From Hirudinaria manillensis (Eukaryota; Annelida; Clitellata; Hirudinida; Hirudinidae): a stretch of DNA of 64,000 nucleotides. The stretch's first letter is position 1. Each line of letters begins with the position of its first letter. Made by a program: the position numbers and the translations under genes. The DNA lies in the NCBI GenBank assembly GCA_034509925.1, contig CM067535.1:5385701-5449700 (forward strand), written 5' to 3'. A model generated the notes under the pieces. It saw only the letters and a list, made by a program, of their open reading frames with translations. It did not search any database and was not told the origin of the DNA. Below are positions 1 to 14,177 of the stretch, one piece after another.

Positions 1-2780
1 AGGCTACGAGTTGCACGAAACATACGTATTTATGTAGCTCCTTGTCAAGTCAGTCGAGTCGAGCAATGTGTCCTTTAGCACGTTCCATAAAACTTGGAGA
101 AGGAGGTAAGGTTCGTCTTGTTGGATGACTTATGAAGTTGACTTCTTGTGGGACTTCCGCTTTGGAAACACAGAAAACAGACTGCGAGCTGTGAATGAAA
201 TAAGATGCTTATTCCATGCTTATTAAGTACTGATGACCACTCAAGGATCTACATTGGTCTTTGCCAAAATTTACAATTCATTATTTGTATGTATATTTGT
301 TTACTTATACAATCTCCTTTAATTTCAATCTCTTATATTAATTACAATATAATTCTAACTGGACAAGTCATAATCTTCATCTTCTGATGAAATGCAGAAT
401 TGTTTCTTTAAGTCGGACAATTGAAACTAAAACACGAAATTTAAATTTCAAACCTTCATAAGAAAATACGGCGCTCGGGGATTTTTTGTGTGTGTGTGTG
501 TGAATTTGTTCTATAAATGACTAAAAAGCTCCAGTTTATATAGAAACTCAGATTTCAAGAAATGGTCAACAACCTCAAGCACTTTAAATTGTACTTTAAA
601 AATTTGCCGAATTTAAAGACTTAAAAAATTAGTTTTAAAGTTCCTCTTTCATAAATAAATGACCCACTTTCAGTGAAAAAGGTGACACCTGTTGAAAAAT
701 GTATCCGCAAGACATTCAAAGCAGTTGTTGAACCAATTTTAGACTCATGAACTTTCAGTCAAAAGTTATGGCAACGTTTTGTTGGACCACAGTTGAACGA
801 ATCCACGAGGAGTTATGATCAGCGGAATGACCAAAACAATGTGCGCAACAATTTATTAATTACTTAGTTCACAAGCACTGAGAGATTCATTGAGATTCAC
901 AGGACATTTAGAAACACAGACTAGAAATAAGTGATTGGAAGGATCTTGCAGATCAATCGACCCTTTCCATGTCCAAAGTCTTCTTTGATTAAAATCTCTG
1001 ATTCCAATTCATTCAAGTAGATGAATTTATCTATGTTTTATTTATTTATTTATTTTATTTAGACGGAAACAAATTATTGTGTCAATTTATGACCACTTAG
1101 GCAAATTTGAGCAATAATTGTGGTAATTTTGGAAAGTTTAGTGCAATTATGCATTTACGAGGTTAGTGAGTGACACAAGATTGATGTATATTTTTAACAA
1201 TCGTTAATGATTGTTAATATGTCAGTTCCATCCTGCAGTAATGTGATTGAAACCCTTTGACCAGTCAAATTAGATCACAAAATAGACACAAAAATTCTTT
1301 TAAATAAAAGATTTATATAATTTTAAAATAATAAAATTTGATTAATCTTACAAACATGTCTAATTGCAATAATAAGAATGATGGCGGACCCTGAAACGCC
1401 CAGTCAGAAGTGTTTTGCCAGCAGTTCAAGTATCTTGTCAGTGTTTAAGGGGGAACGACCGCTGCAGTCACATACGTGAAGGCAAATCAAAAAAGATGTT
1501 GATACTACGTTTTGTACGAACCGTTGAAGTCATCAATACATTTGAAAGTCCGTTGGAAATCGATCGACAGCTTAATTGCTGGAAGACAACTACATTGGAA
1601 GACAAAGGATGGAACCTTGGTTGGTCATTCCAGTCAGTGGTTTGCCTTGAATCAATAATTCGGTGGAAGCACGGCATTGCAGTTTCCAGCAAACAATCGA
1701 TTGTCATCAACCATTTGTTTTGAAACTCAATGGACAGTTTCAAAGGATAAAGTAGAGATAAACACCCTACGTTTTGAGGATGTCAGCAGGCAACCAGAAG
1801 CGTCGAAGTTTAAGTGCGTACAACTTGATCGACGTCTTTGAACTCTTGTCCGAACCTAGGCCAACAGGGAAGTCTCCAATATTTGCATGGGATTGCATAC
1901 AATCTCACAATTTAACAATCTCGATCCTAATAATTTAATTGAAAACATTTTAAAATAAGATTTCGATTTGAATTTTGTGGTAAGACTATATAGACCGGGC
2001 CATACTGATAGGATCTTTTTGATGTGGACTAGTTTGACGGGGTGTCTGGAAACCCCGAACATGGTAACAAAGCATGGATTGAGAAATAGTTGGGATTTGA
2101 AATCGTAAGATTTGTTTTAAAGTCATTAAAAGTAAAATATCATAACATAAAAAGATTATTATTAAAATTATTGGGGAAAAAACGATGCACTAACGACAAT
2201 AGATCGGAAAAAATAATTGCGAGGAAACACAATAGGAATCCACGTATGAGGCAATTAGATGTATTCCTGACAATGAAAATCGTATCAAACACCCACACAT
2301 TAAATGTACGTAATCCATTATAATATATTTAAATATACATTACTGATTTATATAATGTTATATTTATTATTAATATATATATATTATTATTAATATTATA
2401 TTTATTATTAATACATATATTATTATTAATGTTATATTTGCAATAGGCTCAATTATTGTGTATTTAATTATTATACCAACAATTAATGGTTTTTTCCACA
2501 AAGAATTTGTGAAAATTTGGAAGGGAACGTGTACGAAGTTATTCATTAATTTAATCATTTCTCCAGGAATAAACGTCGACGTTGGGTTGGATTCGTAGAT
2601 GGTCTGACATAATTCCATTGCATAAACAAATGGAAATATAATATGAACGTCTTATTCCCCTGCACCCCTGCCTATATCCCCCTGTAACATTATTTATTAA
2701 ATTGCAACAACACAAGTAACAATATGGTTATTTGTTTAAGTGTTTAGTTGTTAAATTGAATTAAGCAAACCATTTACAAT

Positions 2781-2900
2781 AATACTACTACTACTACTAC
2801 TACTACTACTAATAATACTAATAATAATAATAGTAATAATAACAACAACAATAATAATATATAAATATATAAAATAATATATAAATCGGTTATAAATATT
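2781..2900. repeat. CTA/TAA trinucleotide tract
   Basis: A run of about ten CTA/ACT units (about 2783-2811) passes into interrupted AATAATA and TATAAATA repeats. This is an ordinary impure microsatellite in non-coding DNA. Confidence 0.8.
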
Positions 2901-3306
2901 TCTAAATTTTAAAACGAAGCCACGACAAGGCTATTTGTTTGTTGGGTGCTTTGCTGTGGTGCAAGCAACCAAAAAACCTGTGACAAAGTACAAAAAAGGT
3001 AGAAGGAAGGAAGGAAGAAAGAGAAAAAAAGAAGGAATGCTGAAGAGTTTCGTTCTGACTGATTTATTTTCCTCATGACTTATTCCACCCTTCCTGCCAT
3101 TTTTCTCACCCGTGTTGTAAATCGTTTACCGAATTCATTATTAATAGTTTTGAACTTTCGCTTTTGCTTTAAGGTTTGTTGATGACAAATTGAGGAAAGG
3201 GTTTGGGTAGATTATCAAGAACGTTCTCTGCCTGTGAAATATAACATGTAAGGCCAAAAGAATTAACAACGCCCCTGTAGCTCACATGCACGGCGCTTCA
3301 TAAATG

Positions 3307-3309
3307 ACA

Positions 3310-3366
<57 letters not shown>

Positions 3367-3432
3367 TATCATTATTATTATTATTACTATTATCATTATC
3401 ATTATTATTATTATCATCATTATTATTATTGT
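3307..3432. repeat. ATT microsatellite with interruptions
   Basis: About eighteen ATT units are pure at the left. The right half carries ACT and ATC variants (TTACTATTATCATT). It is open in several frames, giving poly-Tyr or poly-Ile translations that are not genes. Confidence 0.9.
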
Positions 3433-6400
3433 TATCGCATTCGTGTATCTCCTTGTGAAACTAATTATATTTTTTTCTCTAGAATTCATTTAAGATTTGT
3501 TCAGAAAAAGTTTGAGTGCATCTTTGGAATGCAATGAGCCACGATGAGTCATTGCACAACATCGGAGTCCATTAATGATGTAATGATGGTGCCTTTTATA
3601 AGACCCAATTTCAAGTTGAGACATCATTTATTGACATAATAAAATGTTAAATCAATTCAAAGACGTTCAGTCTCATTTAAAAAATATAATAATAATAATA
3701 ATAAGGAAGAAAAGTCAAATCTTTTTACTTTTTGTTCCCAGCAAAATATTCTTTTTGTAATTGAGTTACTTTAAAGTAAAATCTCTAGAATTTCGCCCAC
3801 TCTTCGGAGTTTCATTTTCTCGTTAATTCAATTATTAATTAAATTATTTAATTGCATTATTTTGACGACGATAATCAGGAATATAAATTCTGTAAATAGA
3901 AAGTTAAATTAAGTAGTTTTCATTGTAAACATTTATAGAAGTTTTTGCAATAAGGTTTACGATTCGAAGAGAAGTTATTGCATTTATTGGTAGGAAGTAA
4001 AAGATGGAGTTAAATTTAATTATCTCCTTACTCCGTCAACCTTTGGTTCTAATTAACTGAGAAGAAATATTTTTGAATCTCGTGGAAGCGCATTTAGGAA
4101 TGATTTTGTGCAGAATAAAGAAATATTTTTGAAAAAAGCCCTATTATTCGCAATTAAATATGAATTAATATTGGTTTAAAAATAATAATTATTAATACAT
4201 AGTTGGAGGGATATATTTAATTATATTAATTGTTATAGCAGCAATGCTGGATGGAGGAACATTGGAGAATTCATTTATAAGAATAGGTTTCACTCTATGA
4301 TGAACCTTCTTTATATTTATTTTAATTATAATTAACATAAATTAAGTAATTATATTTTACTTTTAAATAACTTTTAATTTTAAATAAATTGAAAATAAAT
4401 GTTTGCATTTACAATTTCCAAGTATTTTCAACGCTAGCTCATTAAAGGGGAGAATTATGTTGTGATTAATTTGTACAGTTCTAGTTTTTATTTTATATAG
4501 TCGTCAGTTATTTTTATTAATAATATTTGTGTTATGGTTAATTACAAATTCACAGAATTAACGCAAATATTTTATTATATTATGTAACAGCTTGTGTCTC
4601 CGTGCATCAGATGTTACATCCTAACAGTTGGTATTACAGAAAATACCAATTATTTATTTACAGATTTATTTTTCTTTTATCAGGACATCAAAAACTAGGA
4701 AATCAAGCAATCATATTCAACTCCATGGCTTTAAATAGCAAAAAATTATCAACATCGAGATATCTTCATTATACTCAGTTTACAAGTATATTAAACTTCA
4801 AGATATTAAATTTAGCAGAGGTGTTTTTGCTTATAATTTTGACGATTTATAATCATAACTATAAGTAATTTCATCGAACAAATCTCCAAATGTAATCTCC
4901 CATCATGTTTTCTTTGTACTGATCTCGGCGATTAACATACAAAATCAGCACATCTTCGTGAAAGCGGTCTCTTTGCCCTTCAGGGAATGTCCCCACAATT
5001 TTATTCTTAAACTTGAAGAAGTGGGCGTCAAGAATTTGAACGACAAGATTCACACTGCATCCCATTTCGTTCTAAATGAACTACAGCGTATATATTTCGC
5101 ACACACAAGAGTTTGGATTAGATTTACATAATTTTCCACCTTGTGCTTACCAAAGAAACCGATTCAAGACAAGTGTGTATCAAGCAAAGCCGTTTTTAAT
5201 TTCTCTGCAATCAGCTATATTTCTACAGACCACATTACTATAAAGTACTACAGACTCCTCCACCTTTTTTTTTATCTGAGGGCCGACATACAATATTGAA
5301 AATGACACCTTTGATCTTGGTCTCGGATGGCTTTGGGCAAAGCGAAAAAAATGGACATTTGTTACGTAGTGTTATTTATTAATACAGAAATCAACTGAAA
5401 CTGACAGTGATGATCGGCAAAGTTCAAACTCATCAAATCATAAATATTCACGACGACAATTAAATATTCATCTAATAATTTTCCAATAAGAATTAAAATC
5501 AATCAAGCCTTTTCATCTCAATCCTTTGACCTGGGATGACCTAAACTTAATTTTTCAGATTTTTAGATTTAACCTTTTCCGGCATTACATATAACCATAA
5601 TAGCCACAGCGATACTCGTCATCTTGGTTTTTAGGAGGCATTTTTACTTGAATTTAAGTGATTTATCAATTAATCAAGATTTAAAACTTTCCAAATTCAA
5701 CCTTCCGAACGATTGCACGAAGATTTGGACTCCATAATTACTTAAATAAAACAACATAAATAAATAGACGGCTACAAACCATCTCAGATAATATATAACC
5801 AAATATAATACATCATCTATGGTTATGCATTGCATCATTACATTTGCTCAGAAATATTATTCGCTCGAGTCTTTCAACCATTTTTTGTGTTCCAATTCAA
5901 TTCGTTATTCTTATAAAATATAAAAAGCAAACAAACAAAAAACTTGAAAGCATCCTTAAATTATTTCATGTTCATGTTAAATTCTTAATTAAGAAGTTAA
6001 TAATTAAATATTTTTCCTGAAAAATGACTCGAAAATGCAATGGAAATCTGCCCGACGTGAATAATTGAATATCTCCAGAAAGGTTTTCCTCGTTGAAAGG
6101 TGGATGCAAATAACTTAAGTTTATATTTTACCACGGCAGAACAAATTTTCTTTTTCCAATTTGAAATGCAATATAAATAAATTAATTAATATTTAAACAA
6201 TAAATTTCAATAAATCATCGACTGGGAAAATGAAATTATGAAATAATAATTGATAAATGATTGATATTTTCTCTAAATTATAAATATTTAGAAGTGAATG
6301 TTAATTTATTTTATCTTGTAAAACATTAAAATTCCTATGAAACGGAGACGATATTTTTAAGATACGAGAGATTTTAATTAAGAATCCCAAAATTCAGCAT

Positions 6401-6529
6401 TGTGTAATTGTATATTTATAAGGCATTTTTATCAAATCCAATCAATTTTAACTTGATATATCATATAGTTATAATCACAGTACATTAATTGTTATTACGT
6501 TAAATATTATTGAAATAATAAATTAAAAT

Positions 6530-6716
<187 letters not shown>

Positions 6717-6867
6717 TTAAGCAATGATAATCGAACCAATCGAAACGCTTAAAAATAAGTACAGCAAAGCATTAACATGTCACAAGATTCATTTAAAAAG
6801 TCCACAACAATTGGTAATTAAATGTCGCAACGTGACGTGATCGTAAGCAGAGGACAAACAATCCAGG

Positions 6868-7038
6868 TAAACATCCACTGCAATGTAATCCAGGTAAACA
6901 CATCCACTGTAAATACAGCCACTGCAATGTGGTCCAGGTAAACACACCAACTGCGATATAATCCAGGTAATCGCATCCACTGTAAAGCCACTGTATATAC
7001 ATGAATTGCAATGTAATCCAGGTAAATACATCCATTGC
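6868..7038. repeat. Degenerate minisatellite (CCACTGCAATGTAATCCAGGT type)
   Basis: About five imperfect copies of a unit of roughly 30-36 bases, each containing GTAATCCAGGTAAACAC or a close variant and CCACTGCAATGT. They begin near 6873, 6909, 6940, 6969 and 7006. Unit lengths vary, so it is an old, diverged tandem array. Confidence 0.75.
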
Positions 7039-7167
7039 CATGTAACTTGGCCATAGGAAACAAGACAGGATTTAGAAAACATCGTTCATGATGACGATGA
7101 TGACGAGGCCACCGAACATTTGCACGGTGATCCATCACTTCTCATTGGACTCCCAAAGATGCATTAC

Positions 7168-7250
7168 TAACTTACTCTCTCCTTCTTTTCCTTTCCTCCC
7201 CCTCTCTTTCTCTTTCTCTTTCTCTTTCTCTCTCTCTCTTTCCATCCTCT
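7168..7250. repeat. Pyrimidine tract (CTTTCT)n
   Basis: A TTTCTC-rich, almost all-pyrimidine stretch on the + strand that includes four tandem TTTCTC units and a CTCTCTCT run. It is a simple repeat or possible triplex-forming tract, with no gene next to it. Confidence 0.8.
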
Positions 7251-8159
7251 TACATTTGTACTGCTCCTCTGCAACAGTCTTGAATTATTAGCTAGCTAAT
7301 CAATCCAGTCATAGATATGTCATTTCCTTAACTGTATTTAACTGCATCACGAATAGTTTTTGTTATAATATAATTTGTTATAATATTCACTTTCGATTTA
7401 TGGAAGTCCTTGATTGCATTGAAACGAGCTTGCAAATGGAGTTATAAATTTCAAAAAAGAAAAAAACGTTTCAACTTACCTGCACAAACACCTGCGTGGA
7501 ATCCAACTGCGTGTTGACTCCATCTTCAACGATTCTAAAAGATGGATCTTTGAAACGGCTAAGTATTGGCTTTGAGTCTCAGTCGATCATTAGTTGTTAA
7601 TATCCTTAAAGCCCTCTGGGTTTTTTTTAATAATTGCACTGTTATTGCTTTTATTCGACATATTAATTCAATTAAAATATCATTTCATGCAATAATGTTT
7701 CATAATTTAAAATTTATTATTCAAAATGACGGGGGAAAAGAGAAAATTATTCGTTAGCACCGTGCAAATACTTGTGAAAATATCGACATGAAACACAGCA
7801 TGGCCTCTGTTGAATTTCTACTCGCTTATTGTTATTATTATTATTATTATTCATAAGGCTTTGAACATGTTAATTATTATTATTATTGTTATAACGCAAT
7901 AATAATAATTTTAATAATGATAAAATAATGATAATTATTATAAATAATATTATAATTATTATAATTATATTTGTTATGCTTTTGTTAATTGCCTGCAAGG
8001 GTATTACTTTAAAATTTAAAGCTTTAAAATTTAAATAGTGAACATAATTTCCTTATATAATTTCGGCAAAATTAGTTTAATAATTTAACTTTTATTTTAA
8101 CGAGTTGCTTCGAGATTCAACCGTGTTCCTTCTGAGGAACCACTTAAAATGAAATAATA

Positions 8160-8166
8160 CTACTAC

Positions 8167-8211
<45 letters not shown>
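8160..8211. repeat. ATT microsatellite
   Basis: About fifteen ATT units follow two ACT units. A shorter TTA run lies at about 7829-7850 in the same AT-rich stretch. Confidence 0.9.
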
Positions 8212-8212
<1 letters not shown>

Positions 8213-8574
8213 AAAGAAGTAATATATCAATTCATTAACATTTACGACTACGAATATTTATCATTCAACCATTTCTACATTCATTTAAATTAATTAATTA
8301 ATAATTACATCAATAAATGTTTAACATTTAAACAGTTTTCTTGTAACTTTAAAATTAATTTCTAAATGTTTTTTTAAAATATAATTTCATAAAACATATA
8401 TAACTGAATGTTATAGAAATTAGCAGGAAATTGCATAGAATTGCATGGAAACAATCGGATGATGGATGATCCAAGATGTTGTTGAGCAAAAACCAATCCT
8501 CATCAGAAACAATTTTTCATGCAGCTGATTCCAGTTTTAGCAACGCATTTAAATAAATTTCAATTGCAACCAAT

Positions 8575-8725
8575 AACAAACCATACAAAGCAACAAAAAC
8601 AGTCATAAACAAAGCAACATGACGCATGAACAGCAACAATTGATGCAATCAACATGTAGCAACAATAACAATTGATACAAACCAACGCGACGCAAAAACA
8701 ACAACAATTCATACAAAGCGATACA
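8575..8725. repeat. Degenerate CAACAATTGATACAA repeat
   Basis: Three or four imperfect copies of a block of about 50 bases containing GCAACAATTGAT and ACGCATGAACAGCAACAA variants. This is a weak tandem structure without coding character. Confidence 0.5.
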
Positions 8726-9053
8726 AAATGAAATGCAGATGGGAACGACTAAGGATGCCACAGTATTTTTTCATTTGCTTCTGCTCACCACTCAAGAGCA
8801 AAGCAAGATGCTATCAGGTTTTATGACCGAATTTGATCGAAATTTATCTTTAATAAAAGTTTAATTTTAGAATTAATTTTGAACCAATTATTTTCAATTT
8901 AAATAGTTTTCCTGAAAAAACATTTATCTCTTATTATAAAAAATATTATTAAAAATATAACTTAGAAAGTTTTAGAACTAACATTTGATGGACAATCATT
9001 TCAATTTTGACCATTTACTAAAACACGTCAAGGATAAAGCATCGTCTTTCGAA

Positions 9054-9180
9054 TTAATAATTCGAAATTATTGTAATTAATAAAAATATATCTTTTACAA
9101 ATAAATTTATTAAATTTAAATTAATAATTCGAAATTATTGTAATTAATAAAAATATATCTTTTAAATAAATTTATTAAAT
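9054..9180. repeat. Direct tandem duplication, period about 66 bp
   Basis: The block starting ATTAATAATTCGAAATTATTG at 9054 recurs at 9120 with only small changes and continues to AAATTTATTAAATTT in both copies. It is a recent local duplication of AT-rich sequence. Confidence 0.85.
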
Positions 9181-9334
9181 TTATTCAGTTCCTCAGAAAA
9201 AAAGTACGAAAGTCTTCATGAAATTGCAGAAGCAAATGTGCGATTAAGTGATGTTGTTTGTGTGTTTATGGTGATGATAATACGAGACATTTTAAAATGC
9301 ATACGACGTGGCGTTTCAAGGTTCCAGTGACATT

Positions 9335-9580
9335 GGCTGGTTGATATAAGGTTGTTGATATGTGATTGGTTGATACGAGGTTGATTGATATAAGGTTGAT
9401 TGAAATTGAAATTGATTGATATGAGGTTGATTAATGTAAGGTTGATTGAAATTGATTGATACGAGGTTGATTGATATAAGGTTGATTGAAATTGAAATTG
9501 ATTGATATGAGGTTGATTGATGTAAGGTTGATTGATATGTTTATTGGTTAGTTGATATGAAATTGGTTGATATGAGGCTG
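9335..9580. repeat. GGTTGATTGATATGA minisatellite
   Basis: Tandem copies of a 15-base core (GGTTGATTGATATAA or GGTTGATTGATACGA) are interspersed with GAAATTGAAATTGATT blocks, giving a higher-order unit of about 66-72 bases that occurs about twice (about 9374-9445 and 9446-9515). Read on the minus strand it yields an INQPHINQ-type repeat. That is a frame through a repeat, not evidence of a gene. Confidence 0.85.
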
Positions 9581-11241
9581 ATAAGTAGAACGAATAATCC
9601 ATTCTTTCGATTCTTTTGATCATAAGGCTTTCTAAGGAAGAGACAAAATGATAGGAAGATGACTCGATTCATGTTCAAACATTCTGCTTGATCTTTTAAT
9701 TCTTCTGTCAATCCTTCCTCGTCAATTCTTTCCCTTAAAATCTTTTATGACAATCAATCTTCAAAATAATCCACGGATAAACGAATTGAAATGATATTAT
9801 TTCTTCTTTATCTCTTTCTGCATCTCCTGTTAAAACTCTACTCGTGATACATTAAACGGAAATGTAGGAATGAATGTGGTCACCTTAATATTCAAAGATT
9901 TACGATAATAATTTAAAAATTTAAAAGAATATTAGGGAAATAGCAAACTTTTTGTTGACATTCATCATAAATGGAATTAAGTATGGCGTTGAGGCGCTTA
10001 AAAATGCCTCGAAAGATACTCTAAAATATCAGAAAAGAGAAAAATATTTAAACGAAGTGGAACAAACATTGGTGGTTTATGAGATGAAATATAAAAATAT
10101 TCATGAGCATGCATAACAGCAGCGTAAGAAAATAATCAAGATTTTTAAAAATAAATCCTTTTTTTTTTCTTTTTAAATTCTGGATGTTGGACCACAAATG
10201 TCCACCTCTGACCACGTATATTATTGGATTTGTTATTACTAAAGTATCAAAAAGTTTACATTAAAAGTACTAGGTTGACTTTCTTGTATTATGAAAAATA
10301 TAATTCAAATCATCTTTAAAAAAATATATGACAATCTACGTTCATTGTTTCATTGACAAACTTATTTCAGAAATTATTGAAAATGTTTCTTATTAACCTA
10401 CCAATATATCAACTTGTTCGTCCCATCATTTATGCAGCGCTACCTTTTCGGTTAGATTAGATGTTTGAATTTTTTTTATTTTTACAATTTTTACTTTCAA
10501 GATTTATGTACGTTTTCTTCTTAAATTAAAATCCTATAAGCTCAAAATAGATGGTTATTACAAGACCCGCCATTGTGGTTGTGTGAATGAAGCATCTCAC
10601 AATCGGACTGCAAAGCTAGATTAAACCATGAAATAAAATGTCGAATTTAATTTCTAAGAACTTTTTTGAAATAATTCTTATAAATATTCTAAATATTTTT
10701 TACGAATATTTTTAAATTTCACTGAAAATTTAAACCATTTTGGAACCATTAAAATGTCAATCTGAGGTCATCAAAGTAATGAATGGAAGTTTTCCAATGC
10801 ACCAATACTTTGATGATTTCGACCAAGAATAAATAAATAAATAATTATTTTAAACGATTAATTTTTTTTATTTCATTTTAATTTTCATTACGTGATGTGG
10901 TTCAACTCCTTTTACTTTTAAAATATATTTTATTTTTAACAGTTTAATAAACTATTTAAGAAATAATCCAGAAATTTAATTTCCAAATTAAAGCGTGGAA
11001 GTCGAGGGATTTACAGTCTTGTTCATAACAGTGGCATTACATTTCAGTGGCCTTGAGGTCCACCGGACATACGCCATTTTAATGAACTGAATAATTATTA
11101 ATTATTATTATTATTATAACGTTAGATGGTCAGGCACGGAAGTGATGAACTGCTTGCTTTAATATGTCGATCAGAATTTCAAGGGAGGGGTGTTGTTGGC
11201 ATTTTAAATTGATTTTGTTGAAAAAAAAGTTTAAAACTTGA

Positions 11242-11428
11242 ATCATCCATCCATCCATCTGTCCATCCATCCATCCATCCATCCATCCATCCATCCATCC
11301 ATCCATCCATCCATCCATCCATCCATCCATCCATCCATCCATCCATCCATCCATCCATCCATCCATCCATCCATCCATCCATCCATCCATCCATCTGTCC
11401 ATCCATCCATCCATCCATCCATCCATCA
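11242..11428. repeat. CATC microsatellite (about 46 units)
   Basis: Nearly pure CATC/ATCC repeat for about 185 bases, interrupted only by CTGT near each end (about 11259 and 11396). It is open in several frames (SIHP and WMDG repeats), which are not genes. The high purity suggests recent expansion. Confidence 0.95.
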
Positions 11429-13420
11429 TGAATCATTAAATTGTAATTAAATTGTACCCAAAGTATCACTCGTATCAGTTAGTGCACTATAGTTAATACA
11501 ATTTAATTAATACATTGTGGTTAATATATTATGGTAAATTATTAATTCATTACAGGATACTTCTCAAGAGAAGTTTGCCTTTAGACGTCTGAAATTAATA
11601 TTTAATGAAGCTCACAGCGGAGCGATGAATTTATAAAATTGCAAATTTTGTGAGTGGATGCAGTCACCTGCAGGTTCTAAACGCTTATTAAGTTGTTTTT
11701 ATCTTTTATTATTCAATAAACATTTTTTAATCTTACTTTTCCCGGTGAAGTCATCCAGAGGATGTGTGAGCGTGTGGTGTTGTGCCCTCCAGCTTATTTT
11801 TGCAGTACTTGAAGTAACATAAAAACTTTATGCACAGGAGGCTTTCAAGTTAGTCGGAGAAATGCTTGGAAATTCGATTTTTAAGTTTTCGTTGTGAAAT
11901 CAGAAGTATTTGTTTACATTGAAGCGGTTTATGTCTTAGAAGATTTTCAATGAGATTAACGTCCTTTGTTGAATTTCTTTATTTTTTTTTTAAATTTTTT
12001 GTCGGTTTTCCAAAATATTGCAAATGTTAAAATATGTAAAATTGAAGATAAATTTAGTACCGAGTTAGACTTAATACAAATAAGTTACAATTCTGCCATG
12101 GGCCTGCTGTCCAACAGCTATTATTAATTAACCAAAATTATGTTCACAAAAAATTTATTATTCGATGACATGATTGGAATTGAAATCCTAAGTCCTTTTC
12201 AATCCTCTTAAAGGAGCCTCGGAGCTCGAAGATAACAGCATTTGAAACTCAGAAGAACTTAAGTGAGACAAACTGCATTTCCTTGTTCTCAGCAGCATTG
12301 GATTAGGGCGTTACAAGTTTCATCCGACACTAGATTGATCTGTTTTGAAGAAATGTCTCCCTGTGGTTTCGTGGTTTTAGTCCGAACGATGGACGTGTGG
12401 TTATGAGTTTTAAAATATCCTTTCTTGTTTTTCATGTTTAATTTTTATTAGCTTAAAGGAATTTTATTATCGAATTATACGCAAAATAGTTGATAAATGA
12501 ATTATTCTCTTGAATTATGTGTACATTCCACGTCGATTCAAGATATTCAGTTTAGGCAGAAGTAAGTGATTATAAAAAGGTCTTTGTGTTCTGATTACAT
12601 GAAAAAATATAATTTTTGTTTCAATAGATATTATTTTGTGGGAAATTTAAAAGGCCTAATTAAGAGCAACATATGGCGTTCAAATTTCTTTAATTTTTAA
12701 ATATTTTAATTTTATATTTTATTTCAAATTTTTAAATTTGTATAATTAAATTTTACAAGCTTAAATCGCGCTATAACTTATTATACTTACTGGATTTTGC
12801 TGCTTAATTTGGTGACACGCAATGGTACAAAATGGCAGACGTAATAGTACAAAAAGGCATACAAAATGGTATTACAAAACTGTGAAATTATAAAATGATT
12901 GTGGAAGTTTTTGAAAGTATATTTTTAATTAGAACGACTTAATAGATAATTATTTCACTTTGACCAATCCTTTTCATGCGAGGCATTTACAGTCAATTGG
13001 CAAAACATCGTCAAAGAAACTTTGCTCCAAAATATAAAAATGATTGGAGGTCCGTCAACAAAGTTCAACAATCCAACATAATTCAGAACTTAATTCCAAC
13101 ATAATTCCGAACTGTTTCTGCTTCGAAAAGCAGAACTAAGTCACTAGAATTGGGACGTGCCAAAAATGAAATACATGATGCCAAGTTAACGACAACAAGG
13201 TTTTGACACACGAAAGGTTAACAGCGTCACTTGGAAAAAATAAAGTGCCTTTGGATTTCAGAGGAGAAGGGTTCACATCATATTTGGCTTGAAGAAACTC
13301 GACCAGGATTAACATCTGGGATCAGGGTCTTCTTACATGTTTACAAGTCTGTGAAGCAGTGATTATGTGAACGCTTCAACATTTACTTACGGTCAAGAAT
13401 TGAAGAATACGAAGAGGAAG

Positions 13421-13515
13421 ATATATTATTAATTTATTAATAATTTATATATATTATTAATTTATTAATAATTTATATATATTATTAATTTATTAATAAT
13501 ATAATAATTATTATT
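13421..13515. repeat. AT-rich tandem repeat, period about 29 bp
   Basis: Three copies of TATTATTAATTTATTAATAA followed by TTTATATA start near 13424, 13453 and 13482. The tract is wholly A+T. Confidence 0.85.
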
Positions 13516-14177
13516 TATTTTATTAATTTATTAATGAAATTTACACTTCAAAGATCATTTAATCGCAACTTTGAAAGCTGTAATTAACCAGGTCTCATTT
13601 TCAGAGAAACTCATGACAGACTTTACAAAGGCTTCTTTATAAAAAAAAATTGTTCACGTAACACGATATTAAAATACCACAACACAAACTAAAATCGTAA
13701 AAATATGAAATATAAAATAATTGTTCATCAATTACGTAATTCATTTCAGTTTTTCTTTGCTTTAAAAACATGAAAGAAGCACAGGACATTCCCTTTCAAG
13801 TTTTAACTTCCAGTAAAATTCTCATCAAAGATTCTCACGAAGAAATCAGGTCATTGAAAACAAATAAGACGTTGAGTTAATTTCAGAATGGAAGCTTCAT
13901 TCCAACATCGCATAAATAGGAAGGTATAAGGGTTCGATTAAGTACAGGATTAAATACAGATTTTATGTTTTCTCCAGGAACAATTGATAAATCTTAACTT
14001 TGGATTTCAAACATCAGTGATATGTGGAACCCGATCATTGGTAAATAGAGATAATAATGATAGCAGTTATTATTAATACAAAATTATAATTTATATATAA
14101 TTTATAACAATTTATCAAAAAAATAAAAAATAATTTAAATTATTATTAAATTTCTTTGGCAGACCCGATAAAAGTCC

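Noticed and set aside
9216-11469. Open frames with INQP, WMDG or SIHP repeats
   Set aside because: They arise from the GATT minisatellite and the CATC microsatellite; nearby sequence has no promoter or splice context.
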